A stretch of DNA of 54,313 nucleotides from Streptomyces spiroverticillatus. Its GTDB lineage: Bacteria; Actinomycetota; Actinomycetes; Streptomycetales; Streptomycetaceae. The translations under genes and the position numbers were made by a program. Below the pieces are notes generated by a model, which searched no databases, had not been told where the DNA came from, and was given only the letters and a program-made list of their open reading frames with translations. The stretch is taken from NCBI GenBank assembly GCA_014650415.1, contig BMUX01000030.1, positions 1 to 54,313 on the forward strand. The letters are read 5' to 3'. Positions 1 to 7,110 of this stretch are shown here, piece after piece (position 1 is the stretch's first letter; each line of letters starts with the position of its first letter).

Positions 1-1
1 C

Positions 2-73
2 AAGGCCGACCACTTCCTCGCCTTCACCAGCATCGCCTGTACCCTCATCTGCTACCGCAGACTCGCCAAATGA
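2..73 (+). mobile_element. 3' end of an IS transposase gene (IS5/IS4-like DDE), partial
   Basis: The first bases read as the last 23 codons of an open frame ending FTSIACTLICYRRLAK and TGA at 71-73. This tail is typical of IS5-family (IS1647/IS112-like) DDE transposases common in Streptomyces. Only the C-terminus is in the window, so completeness and the left end of the element cannot be judged. The right terminal repeat should lie just after the stop, but I cannot define it with one end. The oxygenase gene beside it stops being recognisable near 149, which fits an IS-associated deletion or insertion. Confidence 0.6.
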
Positions 74-134
74 GATGACTTCTTAGCCGGAGCGACGGGC
101 CACCTCAGCCCGCCGCCACTGGGCAGAGCAGCTT

Positions 135-593
135 TCAGCTCGCACCGTCATGGTCGTCCCAGTGGGTGCCGAAGCCTTCGGTTTCGGTCCAGGAGGCGTA
201 CGCGTTGATCTGGCAGTCGGTCCGCAGCCAGGACTCCAGCTCGTCGGCGAGAGTGCCGAGCGCAGGGTGCAGGTGGTCGATCTGGTCGACCACCAGCGAG
301 GCCCCCTCGGCGAGCCGCTGGTGCAGCTCGGCGGGGTGGACGCGCTGCCACACGGTGTGGCGGCGGGTGGTGACCGGCACCGCGTACCGGTGCTGCGGGA
401 GCATCTCGCCGCCGGCCGACAGCCGCAGCCGGGGCGGCTCCAGCCGGTGCGTGGCGATCAAGTGGTTGAGGTCGTCGTATGACAGGAGGGCGCCGACATC
501 GGGCACGGCGCCGGGTACATGCAGGTAGTCGCGGTGCAGCGTCTCGGCCCGGAAGTCCGGGCCGAGACGCTCCGCGATGGACACGAAAGCCAC
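135..593 (-). pseudogene. truncated cupin_4/JmjC-type Fe(II)/2-oxoglutarate oxygenase
   Basis: The protein carries the N-terminal half of a cupin_4/JmjC-like fold (HYAVPVTTRRHTVWQRVHP, then QINAYASWTETEGFGTHWDDHD). THWDDHD contains the metal-binding HxD pair. Intact family members run about 200 residues further and supply the distal His. Here recognisable sequence stops straight after HxD near 149 and the frame ends after three unrelated codons (GAS), about 60 bp from the IS remnant. The enzyme should therefore be inactive. The likely start is GTG at 593 or GTG at 584; the frame is open further upstream but that part overlaps the small gene at 613-759 and reads like shadow sequence. The family hydroxylates proteins or peptides, so the upstream 48-residue product is a possible former substrate (inference). 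Confidence 0.7.
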
Positions 594-612
594 CGCTAGA
601 TCACCGCGCCTT

Positions 613-759
613 TCAGTCGTTGCCGTCGGACTTGCCGGTGCCGCCGCCGTCGGACTCCGACAGGCAGCTGCCGCGGTCGCGGGCCGACTGCACCAGACGG
701 CGGGCCACGACCAGGCCGCCGCCCACACCCTTCTCGGTCGTCGTGAGGTTCTCGGCCAT
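613..759 (-). CDS. 48-aa peptide, possible RiPP-type precursor
   Basis: A short gene starts at ATG 759 behind a strong ribosome site (GGGAGG, six bases upstream) and ends 20 bp before the oxygenase fragment. The product begins MAENLTTTEKGVGGG and has one Cys in RGSCLSESDGGG, with a Gly/Ser/Asp-rich tail. A small peptide directly upstream of a cupin/JmjC-type oxygenase and divergent from an XRE regulator resembles a post-translationally modified peptide locus, but I do not recognise the family. The good ribosome site and the co-oriented neighbour support it being expressed. It could equally be an ordinary small protein of unknown role. Confidence 0.5.
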   Translation of the reverse strand: MAENLTTTEKGVGGGLVVARRLVQSARDRGSCLSESDGGGTGKSDGND

Positions 760-857
760 GCTGTGCCTCCCAGGAGGGGGGTGTCCCGGCCTGCTGCCGG
801 GCTTGCCTCTTCAGCGTCCCGCTCCACCTGGCGCCCCGTCATTGCCCGTCGGGGGCA

Positions 858-886
858 GGGACATTGACGGTAGGTGTCAATGTCCC
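858..886. promoter_or_regulatory. 11-bp perfect inverted repeat, probable operator
   Basis: GGGACATTGAC (858-868) and GTCAATGTCCC (876-886) form a perfect dyad with a 7-nt spacer. It lies in the 208-bp region between the minus-strand peptide gene and the plus-strand XRE regulator. On the minus strand it contains TTGACA, a good -35 hexamer for the peptide gene, although I see no clear -10. Binding by the neighbouring XRE protein is inferred from position and symmetry. Confidence 0.6.
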
Positions 887-967
887 GGGGTGCCCGAGGG
901 CCTGCCGGGCCGGTGAGGGCTCGGCTACGGTGAGCGAGCCGACCGCCTGACACCCCGGGGGCGCCCC

Positions 968-2395
968 ATGCTCACGATCACCCGCTCACGCCGCGCCGAG
1001 ATCGTCCGCGAAGCCGCCGCCGTCCGGATGCGCTGCCAGCGCCACGGGCACAGCACCGAGCGCACCGTGACCGCGATCCGTACCGCCCTGCCCGAGGTAT
1101 CCGCACTGGAGGGATGGCGGCTCGCCCTGGGCTGGTCGAGGGCCGACACCATCACCCAGGTCCGCGCCCTGTACGTCGCCGACGGGCTGCGCCCGCCCAG
1201 CCTCACCGAGGCCAAGCTCTGCCGGTGGGAGCACAACCCCCGCGAGTGGCCGGGCGAGGAGTACCGGGTCATGCTCTGCCGCGCCTACGGGGCCCGCCCC
1301 GCCCAACTCGGCCTCCCCGGCAGAGACAACGCGACAGGGCCCGTCCGGTACGGTCGCCCCCAGACCGATGCACGCGCCGAGGCGTACGGCCTCGTACGGG
1401 AGATGGTGTTGCCGATGACCACAGACGCAGGGCTCCCCGCCGTCCGTGAATCCCTCCACCTCGCCCTCCTCGCCGACCCGGCGGGCAGCAGCACCGTCAC
1501 CGAACTCGCCCAGGCCGCCGTCGAGCACTACGCCCTCAACTACTCCACGCACCCGCCCGCGCTCCTGTTCGCCGAGGCGCGCACCGCCCGGGGGCTCCTC
1601 ACCGAGGCACTCGTCGAGCCGTCCGTCACCGAGCCGGTCGCCACCGAGCTGCGGCGCACCATCGGCTGGCTGTCCGCCCTCCTGGGCAACGCCGCCTTCC
1701 ACCTGGCCGACCTCACCGGCGCCCGCGCCCACCTCGCCGCCGCCGTCACCTACGGCACCCGCACCGGGGACGCCCGCCTGACGACCTGGGCGTACGGGGC
1801 ACAGAGCATGGTGGCCCGCACCCTCGGCCACTACGACCAGGCCCTCACCCTCGCCGAGCACGCCCTCGCCCACGCCCCGGCCGGACTCCCCCGCGCCCAG
1901 GCCCACGCCTGGGCGCACCTCCCCGCCCTCGCCGGACAAGGCCGGGCCACCGACGCCGAGACCGCACTCGCCGACGCCCGCCGCCAGCTCGACACCGACC
2001 CAAACGGTTTCACCCCCGGCCGGTTCGGCTTCGACGCCGCCGAACTCGCCCTCCACGAAGCCGAAGCCCACATCCGGCTCGGCCGCACCGCCCTGGCCAT
2101 CACCTGCGCCGAAACCTCGCTGACCACAACCACCACCGGCACGCCCGGGTGGGCGGCGGCCTCCCTCGTCCTGGCCCAGGCCGAAGCTCCCGCCCAGCCC
2201 GCCGACGCCGCACACCGCGCACTGCACGTCCTGGACACCGTGCCGCCCGCCCGCCTGCGCTCCACCACCCGCACCCGCCTATCCCGCCTGGCCCTCGACC
2301 TCACCACCACAGACGCCGCAGGCGTCGCAGACCTCCGCGACCGGCTCCGCACCCTGCCCCCGGCCATCGACCACCACGGCGCCGCCACCGCCTGA
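968..2395 (+). CDS. XRE-family transcriptional regulator with TPR-like C-terminal domain
   Basis: This 475-residue protein has an N-terminal helix-turn-helix segment at about residues 45-90 (LEGWRLALGWSRADTITQ, then a CRWEHNPREW recognition region). A long Ala/Leu-rich helical part from about 130 to the end looks like TPR repeats. Such Streptomyces regulators bind DNA at the N-terminus and respond to a peptide or protein ligand through the TPR part. The gene is divergent from the 48-aa peptide gene with a perfect dyad between them, so local control or autoregulation is likely. It starts at ATG 968 and ends 35 bp before a 34-bp palindrome that should terminate transcription. Confidence 0.8.
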   Translation: MLTITRSRRAEIVREAAAVRMRCQRHGHSTERTVTAIRTALPEVSALEGWRLALGWSRADTITQVRALYVADGLRPPSLTEAKLCRWEHNPREWPGEEYRVMLCRAYGARPAQLGLPGRDNATGPVRYGRPQTDARAEAYGLVREMVLPMTTDAGLPAVRESLHLALLADPAGSSTVTELAQAAVEHYALNYSTHPPALLFAEARTARGLLTEALVEPSVTEPVATELRRTIGWLSALLGNAAFHLADLTGARAHLAAAVTYGTRTGDARLTTWAYGAQSMVARTLGHYDQALTLAEHALAHAPAGLPRAQAHAWAHLPALAGQGRATDAETALADARRQLDTDPNGFTPGRFGFDAAELALHEAEAHIRLGRTALAITCAETSLTTTTTGTPGWAAASLVLAQAEAPAQPADAAHRALHVLDTVPPARLRSTTRTRLSRLALDLTTTDAAGVADLRDRLRTLPPAIDHHGAATA

Positions 2396-2430
2396 CCCAC
2401 CCCACCCGCACCACCGCCGTGCCCACGCCC

Positions 2431-2464
2431 GAAGTCCCACCACCCCATGGGGTGGTGGGACTTC
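2431..2464. terminator. 34-bp perfect palindrome, bidirectional terminator-like
   Basis: GAAGTCCCACCACCCCA and its exact complement meet without a loop at 2447/2448. The element lies 35 bp after the XRE regulator stop. No U-run follows, as is usual in Streptomyces. Because it is symmetrical it could work in both directions. Confidence 0.7.
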
Positions 2465-2803
2465 GCCGCTCTCCGGACTTCAATCCAGAAGGGCGGCCAG
2501 GATCAGGCCGTCCAGCCCTGGGGTGCCGATGGCGAAAGCCCTACTAGTGCTCGACGCTGTCAGGAGTCGGCTTCACCTCGCTGCACGAACGCCTCGACAC
2601 CACCACCTCCTCATGTCAGAACCACTGACATCCCGATGGCAGACGACATGGCAGGCTGTCCTGTCTCTGGGATGTCCGGGCAGTCTCGGAGATCACCCGG
2701 CTGCGAAGCGCCTCGGTCATGTCCGGGCAAGTTGCGGAGTGTCCCGTCATCTCCGGGTACTGCGGGCACGGCGCTTCTACGGTCGTAGCGTCTGGTCAGC
2801 ACT

Positions 2804-2926
2804 GTGCCGGAGGCCGGGGTGGCGGAGCATGTGCAGGTACCGGAGGACTTCGAGGTCGAGTACGTCACGGCGAAGGCAGACGGTTGCGGGGGCTGTCTTT
2901 TTCCAGCGCCCTGCCTCGTGTGCTGA
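2804..2926 (+). CDS. possible 40-aa Cys-rich small protein
   Basis: GTG 2804 (or GTG 2819, with GGAGG at 2809-2813) opens a short frame ending CGGCLFPAPCLVC before TGA 2924-2926. Four cysteines in the last 13 residues and an acidic first half (VQVPEDFEVEYV) are unusual. I recognise no family. The stretch from 2465 to 2803 holds nothing else I can support. The stop overlaps the repeat element starting at 2922, so this may be a remnant rather than a gene. Confidence 0.25.
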   Translation: MPEAGVAEHVQVPEDFEVEYVTAKADGCGGCLFPAPCLVC

Positions 2927-3050
2927 CCCAAACACTGACCCAATTGGAAAAGGCCAGGTCAGCGACATTCCAGTCACACCTGGTTCCAAGCCGAGAGCAG
3001 GAGGTGAAATGCCCTTGCGTCGGATAATGGCGAGCGTGGTTCCAACCGGG
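2922..3050. repeat. CTGACCC / TTGGAA / TTCCAA repeat element, copy A
   Basis: GCTGACCCAAACACTGACCC is followed by AATTGGAAAAGGCCAGGTCA (2943-2962), ATTCCAG, GGTTCCAAG near 2982 and GGTTCCAACC near 3040. The same order of motifs occurs 31 kb away at 33792-33855 and the adjoining TTCCAA-rich stretch. The repeated short motifs outside confident coding sequence suggest a protein-binding or replication/partition-type site rather than a gene. Function is unknown. Confidence 0.45.
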
Positions 3051-3051
3051 G

Positions 3052-3225
3052 CTACGGCTTCCTCGCGCTGCTCGACAAGTGGTAGCCGTGGCACTGAGGG
3101 CACCGGTACACCCGCTGTTCGCCCCGACCGGCCGCCTCGGCCCGGGACATGGACATCTTCGCAGTGATCTTGTCCGGGTAGCGAACCTTGCCCGTCGGAC
3201 AGGTCGTAATATGCCGGCGCACCAT
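3052..3225 (-). CDS. 57-aa zinc-ribbon-like small protein
   Basis: The product starts MVRRHITTCPTGKVRYPDK and carries CPQCHGY near the C-terminus. With the earlier Cys9 and the final His residues this resembles a one-zinc ribbon, and small proteins of this pattern are frequent in actinophages and Streptomyces plasmids. The start ATG 3225 has a purine-rich ribosome site (GGGGAGGAGGGG) in the 13-bp gap after the upstream HTH gene, so the two form an operon. Molecular role is unknown; nucleic-acid binding is plausible. Confidence 0.6.
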   Translation of the reverse strand: MVRRHITTCPTGKVRYPDKITAKMSMSRAEAAGRGEQRVYRCPQCHGYHLSSSARKP

Positions 3226-3238
3226 CGCCCCTCCTCCC

Positions 3239-3517
3239 CTACTTCGCCTTCAGCAGCTGCTGGACGCGCGGTACGGACAGACCGAGCATCGTTGCGACCT
3301 CGGCCATGGTGCGGCCCTCCTTGAGGGCTGCCACGGTTTCGTGGCGCACTTGCCGTACGTCGGTGACCGCCTCCCCGAGCTCGTCGTGAGCGGAGCGGGC
3401 CGCCTGGTCGCGCAAGATCAGGTCGTCGATTCCCCGCAGCGCTTCGCCCAGTTCACCCCGGAAGCGGCGCACCAGGGCCAGGACGGCTTCGGCTTCGGGG
3501 GTCTGCGGTGTGGTCAT
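3239..3517 (-). CDS. 92-aa helix-turn-helix protein
   Basis: The start at ATG 3517 gives MTTPQTPEAEAVLALVRR. The protein is mostly helical, and the last 25 residues (RTMAEVATMLGLSVPRVQQL) form a sigma-region-4/MarR-like HTH. The preceding segment (SAHDELGEAVTDVRQVRHET) is probably a dimer helix. A frame extension to 3541 is possible but would enter the adjacent dyad. It heads a two-gene unit with the zinc-ribbon protein. The 14-bp dyad at 3548-3586 directly upstream is the obvious site for autoregulation (inference). Confidence 0.65.
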   Translation of the reverse strand: MTTPQTPEAEAVLALVRRFRGELGEALRGIDDLILRDQAARSAHDELGEAVTDVRQVRHETVAALKEGRTMAEVATMLGLSVPRVQQLLKAK

Positions 3518-3547
3518 GCGGCCAGGGTAGCCGGATTCCAAGATTAT

Positions 3548-3586
3548 TTATAGGGGGGTCTTGCTTTCTTATAGACCCCCCTATAA
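3548..3586. promoter_or_regulatory. 14-bp perfect inverted repeat between divergent genes
   Basis: TTATAGGGGGGTCT (3548-3561) and AGACCCCCCTATAA (3573-3586) are perfectly complementary with an 11-nt spacer. The AT-rich ends supply -10-like sequences in both directions (TATAAG on the plus strand, TATAAATAAT on the minus strand). This is an island of A/T in very GC-rich DNA, placed between the HTH gene and the small membrane protein gene at 3625. An operator overlapping two promoters is the simplest reading. Confidence 0.65.
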
Positions 3587-3624
3587 GCTGGTGTCACACC
3601 ACGGGGAGAGAGGAGGTGAACAGC

Positions 3625-3759
3625 ATGGACATTGGGGAGATCAGCCTCATCGTGAACATCGTCATCCTGGCGGTGAACACGGTGGCCGCGATCGCCGCAG
3701 TGATCGCCATCCGGCCCAAGCGCACGCGCAAGGACCGGGGGCGTCACCGCCGCGAGTGA
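3625..3759 (+). CDS. 44-aa single-pass membrane protein
   Basis: ATG 3625 follows GAGAGGAGGTG. The peptide is MDIGEISLIVNIVILAVNT plus further hydrophobic residues, forming one membrane segment (about 7-30), then a short very basic tail (RPKRTRKDRGRHRRE). The N-terminus would face out and the basic tail in. It precedes a second small membrane protein in the same direction. It lies downstream of the 3548-3586 dyad, which should control it. No family recognised. Confidence 0.55.
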   Translation: MDIGEISLIVNIVILAVNTVAAIAAVIAIRPKRTRKDRGRHRRE

Positions 3760-3858
3760 CGGCACGGAGTGGCCGGGGCCCGCTTCCACAGGGGTTCCGG
3801 TCCCTCCGGTCTCCCCCAACACCTCTGCCCCACCGGCGACTACCTGAAGGAGGAAAAC

Positions 3859-4029
3859 GTGCGCACCGCGAGCAAGGCACTGACCGTGTGCACCGCAGCG
3901 AGCCTGATCGCCAGCATCGTCACCGCGATCACGATGGGATTCCAGCCGCTGATCTGGGCGACGTGGGCACTCCTCGCGGTCATCACCGTCGCGGTCATCG
4001 CTGGCGAGCGGCGCGGCGCCGGCCGCTGA
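3859..4029 (+). CDS. 56-aa small membrane protein
   Basis: GTG 3859 has the ribosome site AAGGAGGA immediately upstream. Two hydrophobic stretches (about 8-26 and 33-48, LIWATWALLAVITVAVIAG) suggest two membrane passes, followed by a short basic end. It is 99 bp after the preceding small membrane gene and about 80 bp before a strong terminator, so the two probably share a transcript. The 99 bp between them contain no feature I can name. Function unknown. Confidence 0.5.
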   Translation: MRTASKALTVCTAASLIASIVTAITMGFQPLIWATWALLAVITVAVIAGERRGAGR

Positions 4030-4112
4030 ACGGCCCGCTTTCGCGTCCTGGTCCCGCCACAGAACACCGGGACATGAACCGGGCAGAGCCGACGGCCCGG
4101 CCCGGAGAAGAG

Positions 4113-4153
4113 ACAACGACACCTCTCTCCCTCTGGGAGAGAGGTGTCGTTGT
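4113..4153. terminator. 19-bp stem, 3-nt loop terminator
   Basis: ACAACGACACCTCTCTCCC (4113-4131) pairs perfectly with 4135-4153 around the loop TCT. It follows the two small plus-strand membrane genes. The stem is far longer and more stable than chance would give, and the left arm begins ACAAC so the transcript ends GUUGU. Confidence 0.85.
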
Positions 4154-4210
4154 GCGTCAACGCTGACCCTGAGCCCGTGACCTGCCTCGATGCGCCCGGG
4201 CCTGGAATCG

Positions 4211-4300
4211 AGCCGCAACCTGTTGCGCGACTGGCACCGCAATCAGTTGCGCAACCTGCAACGCAACCTGGCAACGCAACCGGTTGCGCAACCTGTTGGT
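4211..4300. repeat. cluster of GTTGCGCAAC / GCAACCTG repeats
   Basis: GCAACCTG occurs at 4215, 4251, 4263 and 4288, and TTGCGC at 4223, 4247 and 4284. GGTTGCGCAACC at 4282-4293 is a perfect 12-bp palindrome. Short repeats with both direct and inverted arrangement in 90 bp resemble iterons or a multi-site operator. Part of the spacing is a multiple of three, so a degenerate coding repeat cannot be excluded, but no convincing gene covers it. Confidence 0.45.
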
Positions 4301-4427
4301 CTGTCCGCAGCACCGCCACTGTCGGTACGTAGGCACCGTGCAGGAGGAAACGAGGCCCCGCATCGTCGCGAGGGGTGCGTCAGCGAGAGTGGCCCGTCGA
4401 CGAAGGCGGCCGCGATCGGGGTCCGGC

Positions 4428-4559
4428 CTACTCGTCGATCTGGTGCAGGAGTTCGTCGTGCAGAAACGTCAGCTCCCACGCCTGTTCCTGCAGCACCTCA
4501 ACGACCTTCTCCAGCTTCCCTCTCACCATGTACGGGACGCTGATCACGCTATCCAGCAA
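4428..4559 (-). CDS. possible 39-43-aa helical small protein
   Basis: The frame ending at 4428 reads MVRGKLEKVVEVLQEQ, then AWELTFLHDELLHQIDE, an amphipathic, charged helix-rich sequence that looks more protein-like than its shadows. The start is unclear: TTG 4559 follows AGGGGCGGG; GTG 4547 and an internal ATG are alternatives. It stands alone between repeat clusters, so it could be the tail of a lost gene. No function suggested. Confidence 0.3.
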   Translation of the reverse strand: MLDSVISVPYMVRGKLEKVVEVLQEQAWELTFLHDELLHQIDE

Positions 4560-4723
4560 GGACCCGCCCCTACCGGCGAATGCCGGATCACATCGCCCGC
4601 CGGTGGTCCTGGGTGCGGGGCGTCGTGATCAGCGCCGTCCACTCAGCGGGTCGCATCACTCACCCCCGCGGCGCCCCAAGCCCGGCATAGCCGATCCCAG
4701 GGCCTGGTTCTTCGCCTCGGCTG

Positions 4724-4762
4724 CTGACCCGGCGGGCCCGGGTCAGCGCTCGACGCTGACCC
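4724..4762. repeat. CTGACCC direct and inverted repeats
   Basis: CTGACCC at 4724-4730, its complement GGGTCAG at 4740-4746 and CTGACCC again at 4756-4762 lie about 16 bp apart; a further GGGTCAG occurs near 4828. The same heptamer makes up the repeat elements at 2922 and 33792. It sits just upstream of the transfer operon beginning at 4885, so a regulatory or DNA-processing role is possible. The rest of 4560-4884 shows nothing else supportable. Confidence 0.4.
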
Positions 4763-4884
4763 GATGGCCGGGTGGGTGTTTGGGCAACCGTTTGACCTGC
4801 TCCTTTACCTCTTTGGGTGCGCGGATGGGTCAGGGGTGCTGAGGAGAGTGCACGGCAGATGACCTTGGGCTGAGGAGTTGTGCC

Positions 4885-5848
4885 GTGGCTGGAGTGGTGG
4901 GTGTAGGCGAGCAGTGGCGGGTCTTTGACTCGCTGGACGCCGAGTGGGCGCTGGTGGACGCTGACGCCGCGCACGCGAGGACCGTGTACGGCCTCCTCCA
5001 GGACAGCGGGGTCCTGAGCGCGGACGACGTGGCGGGCGGACTCGCAGAGCTCCTCGCAGAGTTGGAGCGGCGTGATCGCCGTCTGGGCCCTGCGCACAGC
5101 GACCAGTGGCTCTACGTGCTCCTGGACGCCGCGGCGGGGAACGGGGAGACGGCCCGGCTGGCAGCGCGGGTGGTGGTGCAGGCGATGCTGCCCGGTGCGG
5201 TGCGGCTGACCCGGCGCCTGCTGCGGGACGGGCGGGACTTCGACGAGACCGGGCAGGTCGTCCTCGCCTGCCTGTATCAGGTGGTGCGCCAGTACCCGTT
5301 GTCGAGGCAGCGGCGGGTCGCGGCGAACGTGCTCCTGGAGACCCTGCACCTGGCCAGCCGCGAACTCGCTGTGGAGACGGCGGTCGAGGGTGCCGTGGCG
5401 TACGACGCCGACCGGTCCGCCCTCCGGGGCGAGCCGTCGGCAGACGATCCGGTTGAGGAAGCCTTCCGGGCCGTCTTGGCCCAGCAGGCTGCCGAGTCGG
5501 GTCTCGCCTCCGTGGAAGAGGTGGAGGGGGCGCGAGGCGAGCTGGTCGAACTCCTCCTCTGGGCAGTACGGGCAGGGGTACTGGCGGCGGAGCGCGCGCA
5601 GGTACTCGCGGCGGAGACCCGTGCCGGGGCGCGGGAGGCGGCCGAGCGGGCCGGGGTGTCGGCGGTCGCGTGGCGCAAGCGGTGCAGCCGCAACGTGCAG
5701 CAGTTGAGGGTGCTCGCCGGGCAGTGGGTGCAGGCCTCCTGCGTGCAGGCGGAAGTGGGGCCCGCTCTGTCACATCCGGGGCGGTGCGCCTCCTTGGGGC
5801 GGGTGTACGGCGGAACGGCCGCCGTCACAGGTCCCAGGAGGAAGCACG
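4885..5848 (+). CDS. hypothetical protein with C-terminal HTH, first gene of the transfer operon; no stop of its own
   Basis: GTG 4885 follows TGAGGAG. The product is acidic and helical. At about residues 240-280 it has an HTH-like segment (AREAAERAGVSAVAWRKR) resembling sigma-factor region 4, so DNA binding is plausible. The frame does not close where the protein-like sequence fades (about residue 300). It stays open through the 81-aa gene and joins in phase with the TcpC-like gene, ending only at 7110. The end given here is where the next gene starts, not a stop codon. Either the natural stop was lost by a point mutation or indel, or a 741-residue fusion is made; the first is more likely because the linking part looks like shadow sequence. 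Confidence 0.55.
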
Positions 5849-6094
5849 GTGGCGCAGCACAGGACAAGCACCGGGTGTGCGGAGGTACGGGAGTTGGCGC
5901 GGGCGCGCCTGCGGTTGCAGGAGCTGGCCGCGCAGTTGGAGGTGGCGCCGTTCGCACCGCGCACGGTCGAGCTGATGCGCCGGCACGTGGAGCAGGACGC
6001 GGAGTGGGGGCAGCGCGCCTTCGCCCGGTGGGCGGCGCTGCCCGTACGGGTGCGGGAGCAGCAGGCGGCGGCGTTGCGCGAGGAGCAGCGGTGA
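5849..6094 (+). CDS. 81-aa hypothetical protein of the transfer operon
   Basis: GTG 5849 is preceded by CAGGAGGA with good spacing. The product (VAQHRTSTGCAEVRELARAR and onward) is helical and charged with no membrane segment. Its stop TGA (6092-6094) overlaps the GTG start of the TcpC-like gene, so the two are translationally coupled. Small soluble proteins often sit between regulator and channel genes in actinobacterial transfer loci, but I do not recognise this one. Confidence 0.55.
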   Translation: MAQHRTSTGCAEVRELARARLRLQELAAQLEVAPFAPRTVELMRRHVEQDAEWGQRAFARWAALPVRVREQQAAALREEQR

Positions 6095-7110
6095 AGCGCC
6101 GTCGCGGTAAGCGGGGCGACATTGGGCGGGAGCGGCTGCCGGTGGAGGCGGGTGGCTGGGCGCTTGGGTCGGTGGGGTCGGCGGCGGCCGCCGTGACCGT
6201 GCTGCGGCGGGCGGCCTGGGGGCTGTTGCTCGCTGGTCCGGCGCTGGGTGCGTGGGCGCTGGTCTCGCAGCCCGCGCCGACCGTCGCGGCTCCGGCCGTA
6301 CGGGCGGAGCGGGCCCCGGCGGCTCCGGCGGTGGGTCCCGGCGGGTTCGCCGAGTTGTTCGTCACTACCTTCCTCGCGGCCGGGGAGGGCGACGAGGCGC
6401 TGCTCGCCCCGTTTCTCCCCGACGCGCGGTCGGTGACGCTGTCCGGAGCGGTGGCGCAGCGGGTCGGGCAGGCGGCGCCGGTGGCGGTGCGTCAGGTGAG
6501 TGCCGGGTACTGGGTGGTGACCGTCGCCTCCCGCACCCGGCCGCCCGTGTCCGGGGCGGTGAAGGACGGGACGAAGACCCCCGAGGAGACTGCCGGGGCC
6601 GCGTTGCTGCGGTACTTCCAGGTGCCGGTGAAAGCCGGGCCCGACGGGGGGCTGGCTGCGGTGTCCCTGCCCGCCGAGGTGGGGCCGCCCGCCCCGGGCG
6701 AAGTGCCCGCGCTCGCGTACGGCCAGCCGGCACCGGCGGGCAAGAACGACCCTGTGGCCCGCACGCTCGCCGAGTTCTTCGGCGCGTATCTGGCCGGGCG
6801 CGGGGAGCTGGACCGTTACCTCGCCCCCGGCACCGCCCTCACCCCGCTCTCGCCCGCCCCGTACACGCAGGTGGGCCTCGGGCAGCTCGCCGAGGTCGGC
6901 ACCAACGACCCGGCCACCGCCTTCCCGGCGGGGGCGCCGGTGGCCGACGGGGTGCGCCGTCAGGTGCGCGCCGAGGTCACCGCGACCGATGCGGCCGGAA
7001 CCAGGCGCCCTTTGTCGTACGCCGTCGCGCTCACCGCGCGCGACGGACGGTGGGAGATCGCCTCGGTGGGCGGCGCTCCCGTACTCACCCCCAACGGAGA
7101 TGCACGATGA
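6091..7110 (+). CDS. TcpC-like conjugal transfer protein
   Basis: This protein of about 340 residues has a basic cytosolic start (KRRRGKRGDIGRERL) and one membrane segment (AAWGLLLAGPALGAWALV). A long extracytoplasmic part follows with two NTF2-like units: FAELFVTTFLAAGEGDEALL and, later, VARTLAEFFGAYLAGRGELD. TcpC (clostridial pCW3) and VirB8 share this plan and scaffold the conjugation channel. Start GTG 6091 overlaps the preceding stop by four bases, and the stop overlaps the next ATG. Known of the family: membrane-anchored periplasm/wall-side assembly factor. Inferred: the same role here. Confidence 0.75.
   Translation: MKRRRGKRGDIGRERLPVEAGGWALGSVGSAAAAVTVLRRAAWGLLLAGPALGAWALVSQPAPTVAAPAVRAERAPAAPAVGPGGFAELFVTTFLAAGEGDEALLAPFLPDARSVTLSGAVAQRVGQAAPVAVRQVSAGYWVVTVASRTRPPVSGAVKDGTKTPEETAGAALLRYFQVPVKAGPDGGLAAVSLPAEVGPPAPGEVPALAYGQPAPAGKNDPVARTLAEFFGAYLAGRGELDRYLAPGTALTPLSPAPYTQVGLGQLAEVGTNDPATAFPAGAPVADGVRRQVRAEVTATDAAGTRRPLSYAVALTARDGRWEIASVGGAPVLTPNGDAR

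Noticed and set aside
2543..2620. 18-codon minus-strand peptide (MSRRSCSEVKPTPDSVEH) with a GAGGAGG site
   Set aside because: Too short and isolated; could be chance in GC-rich DNA.
3026..3085. Plus-strand tail NGERGSNRGYGFLALLDKW as a gene remnant
   Set aside because: It is antisense to the better supported zinc-ribbon gene at 3052-3225.
2523..3167. 214-codon plus-strand frame
   Set aside because: Arg/Ser/His-rich, no ribosome site, crosses repeat elements; not protein-like.
4211..4300. CRISPR-like array
   Set aside because: Repeats are 6-12 bp with irregular short spacing and no cas genes are present.
2922..4762. CTGACCC repeats as known TraB recognition repeats
   Set aside because: The published TRS octamer (GACCCGGA type) is not clearly repeated here and no TraB-like FtsK protein is in the window, so I keep the function open.
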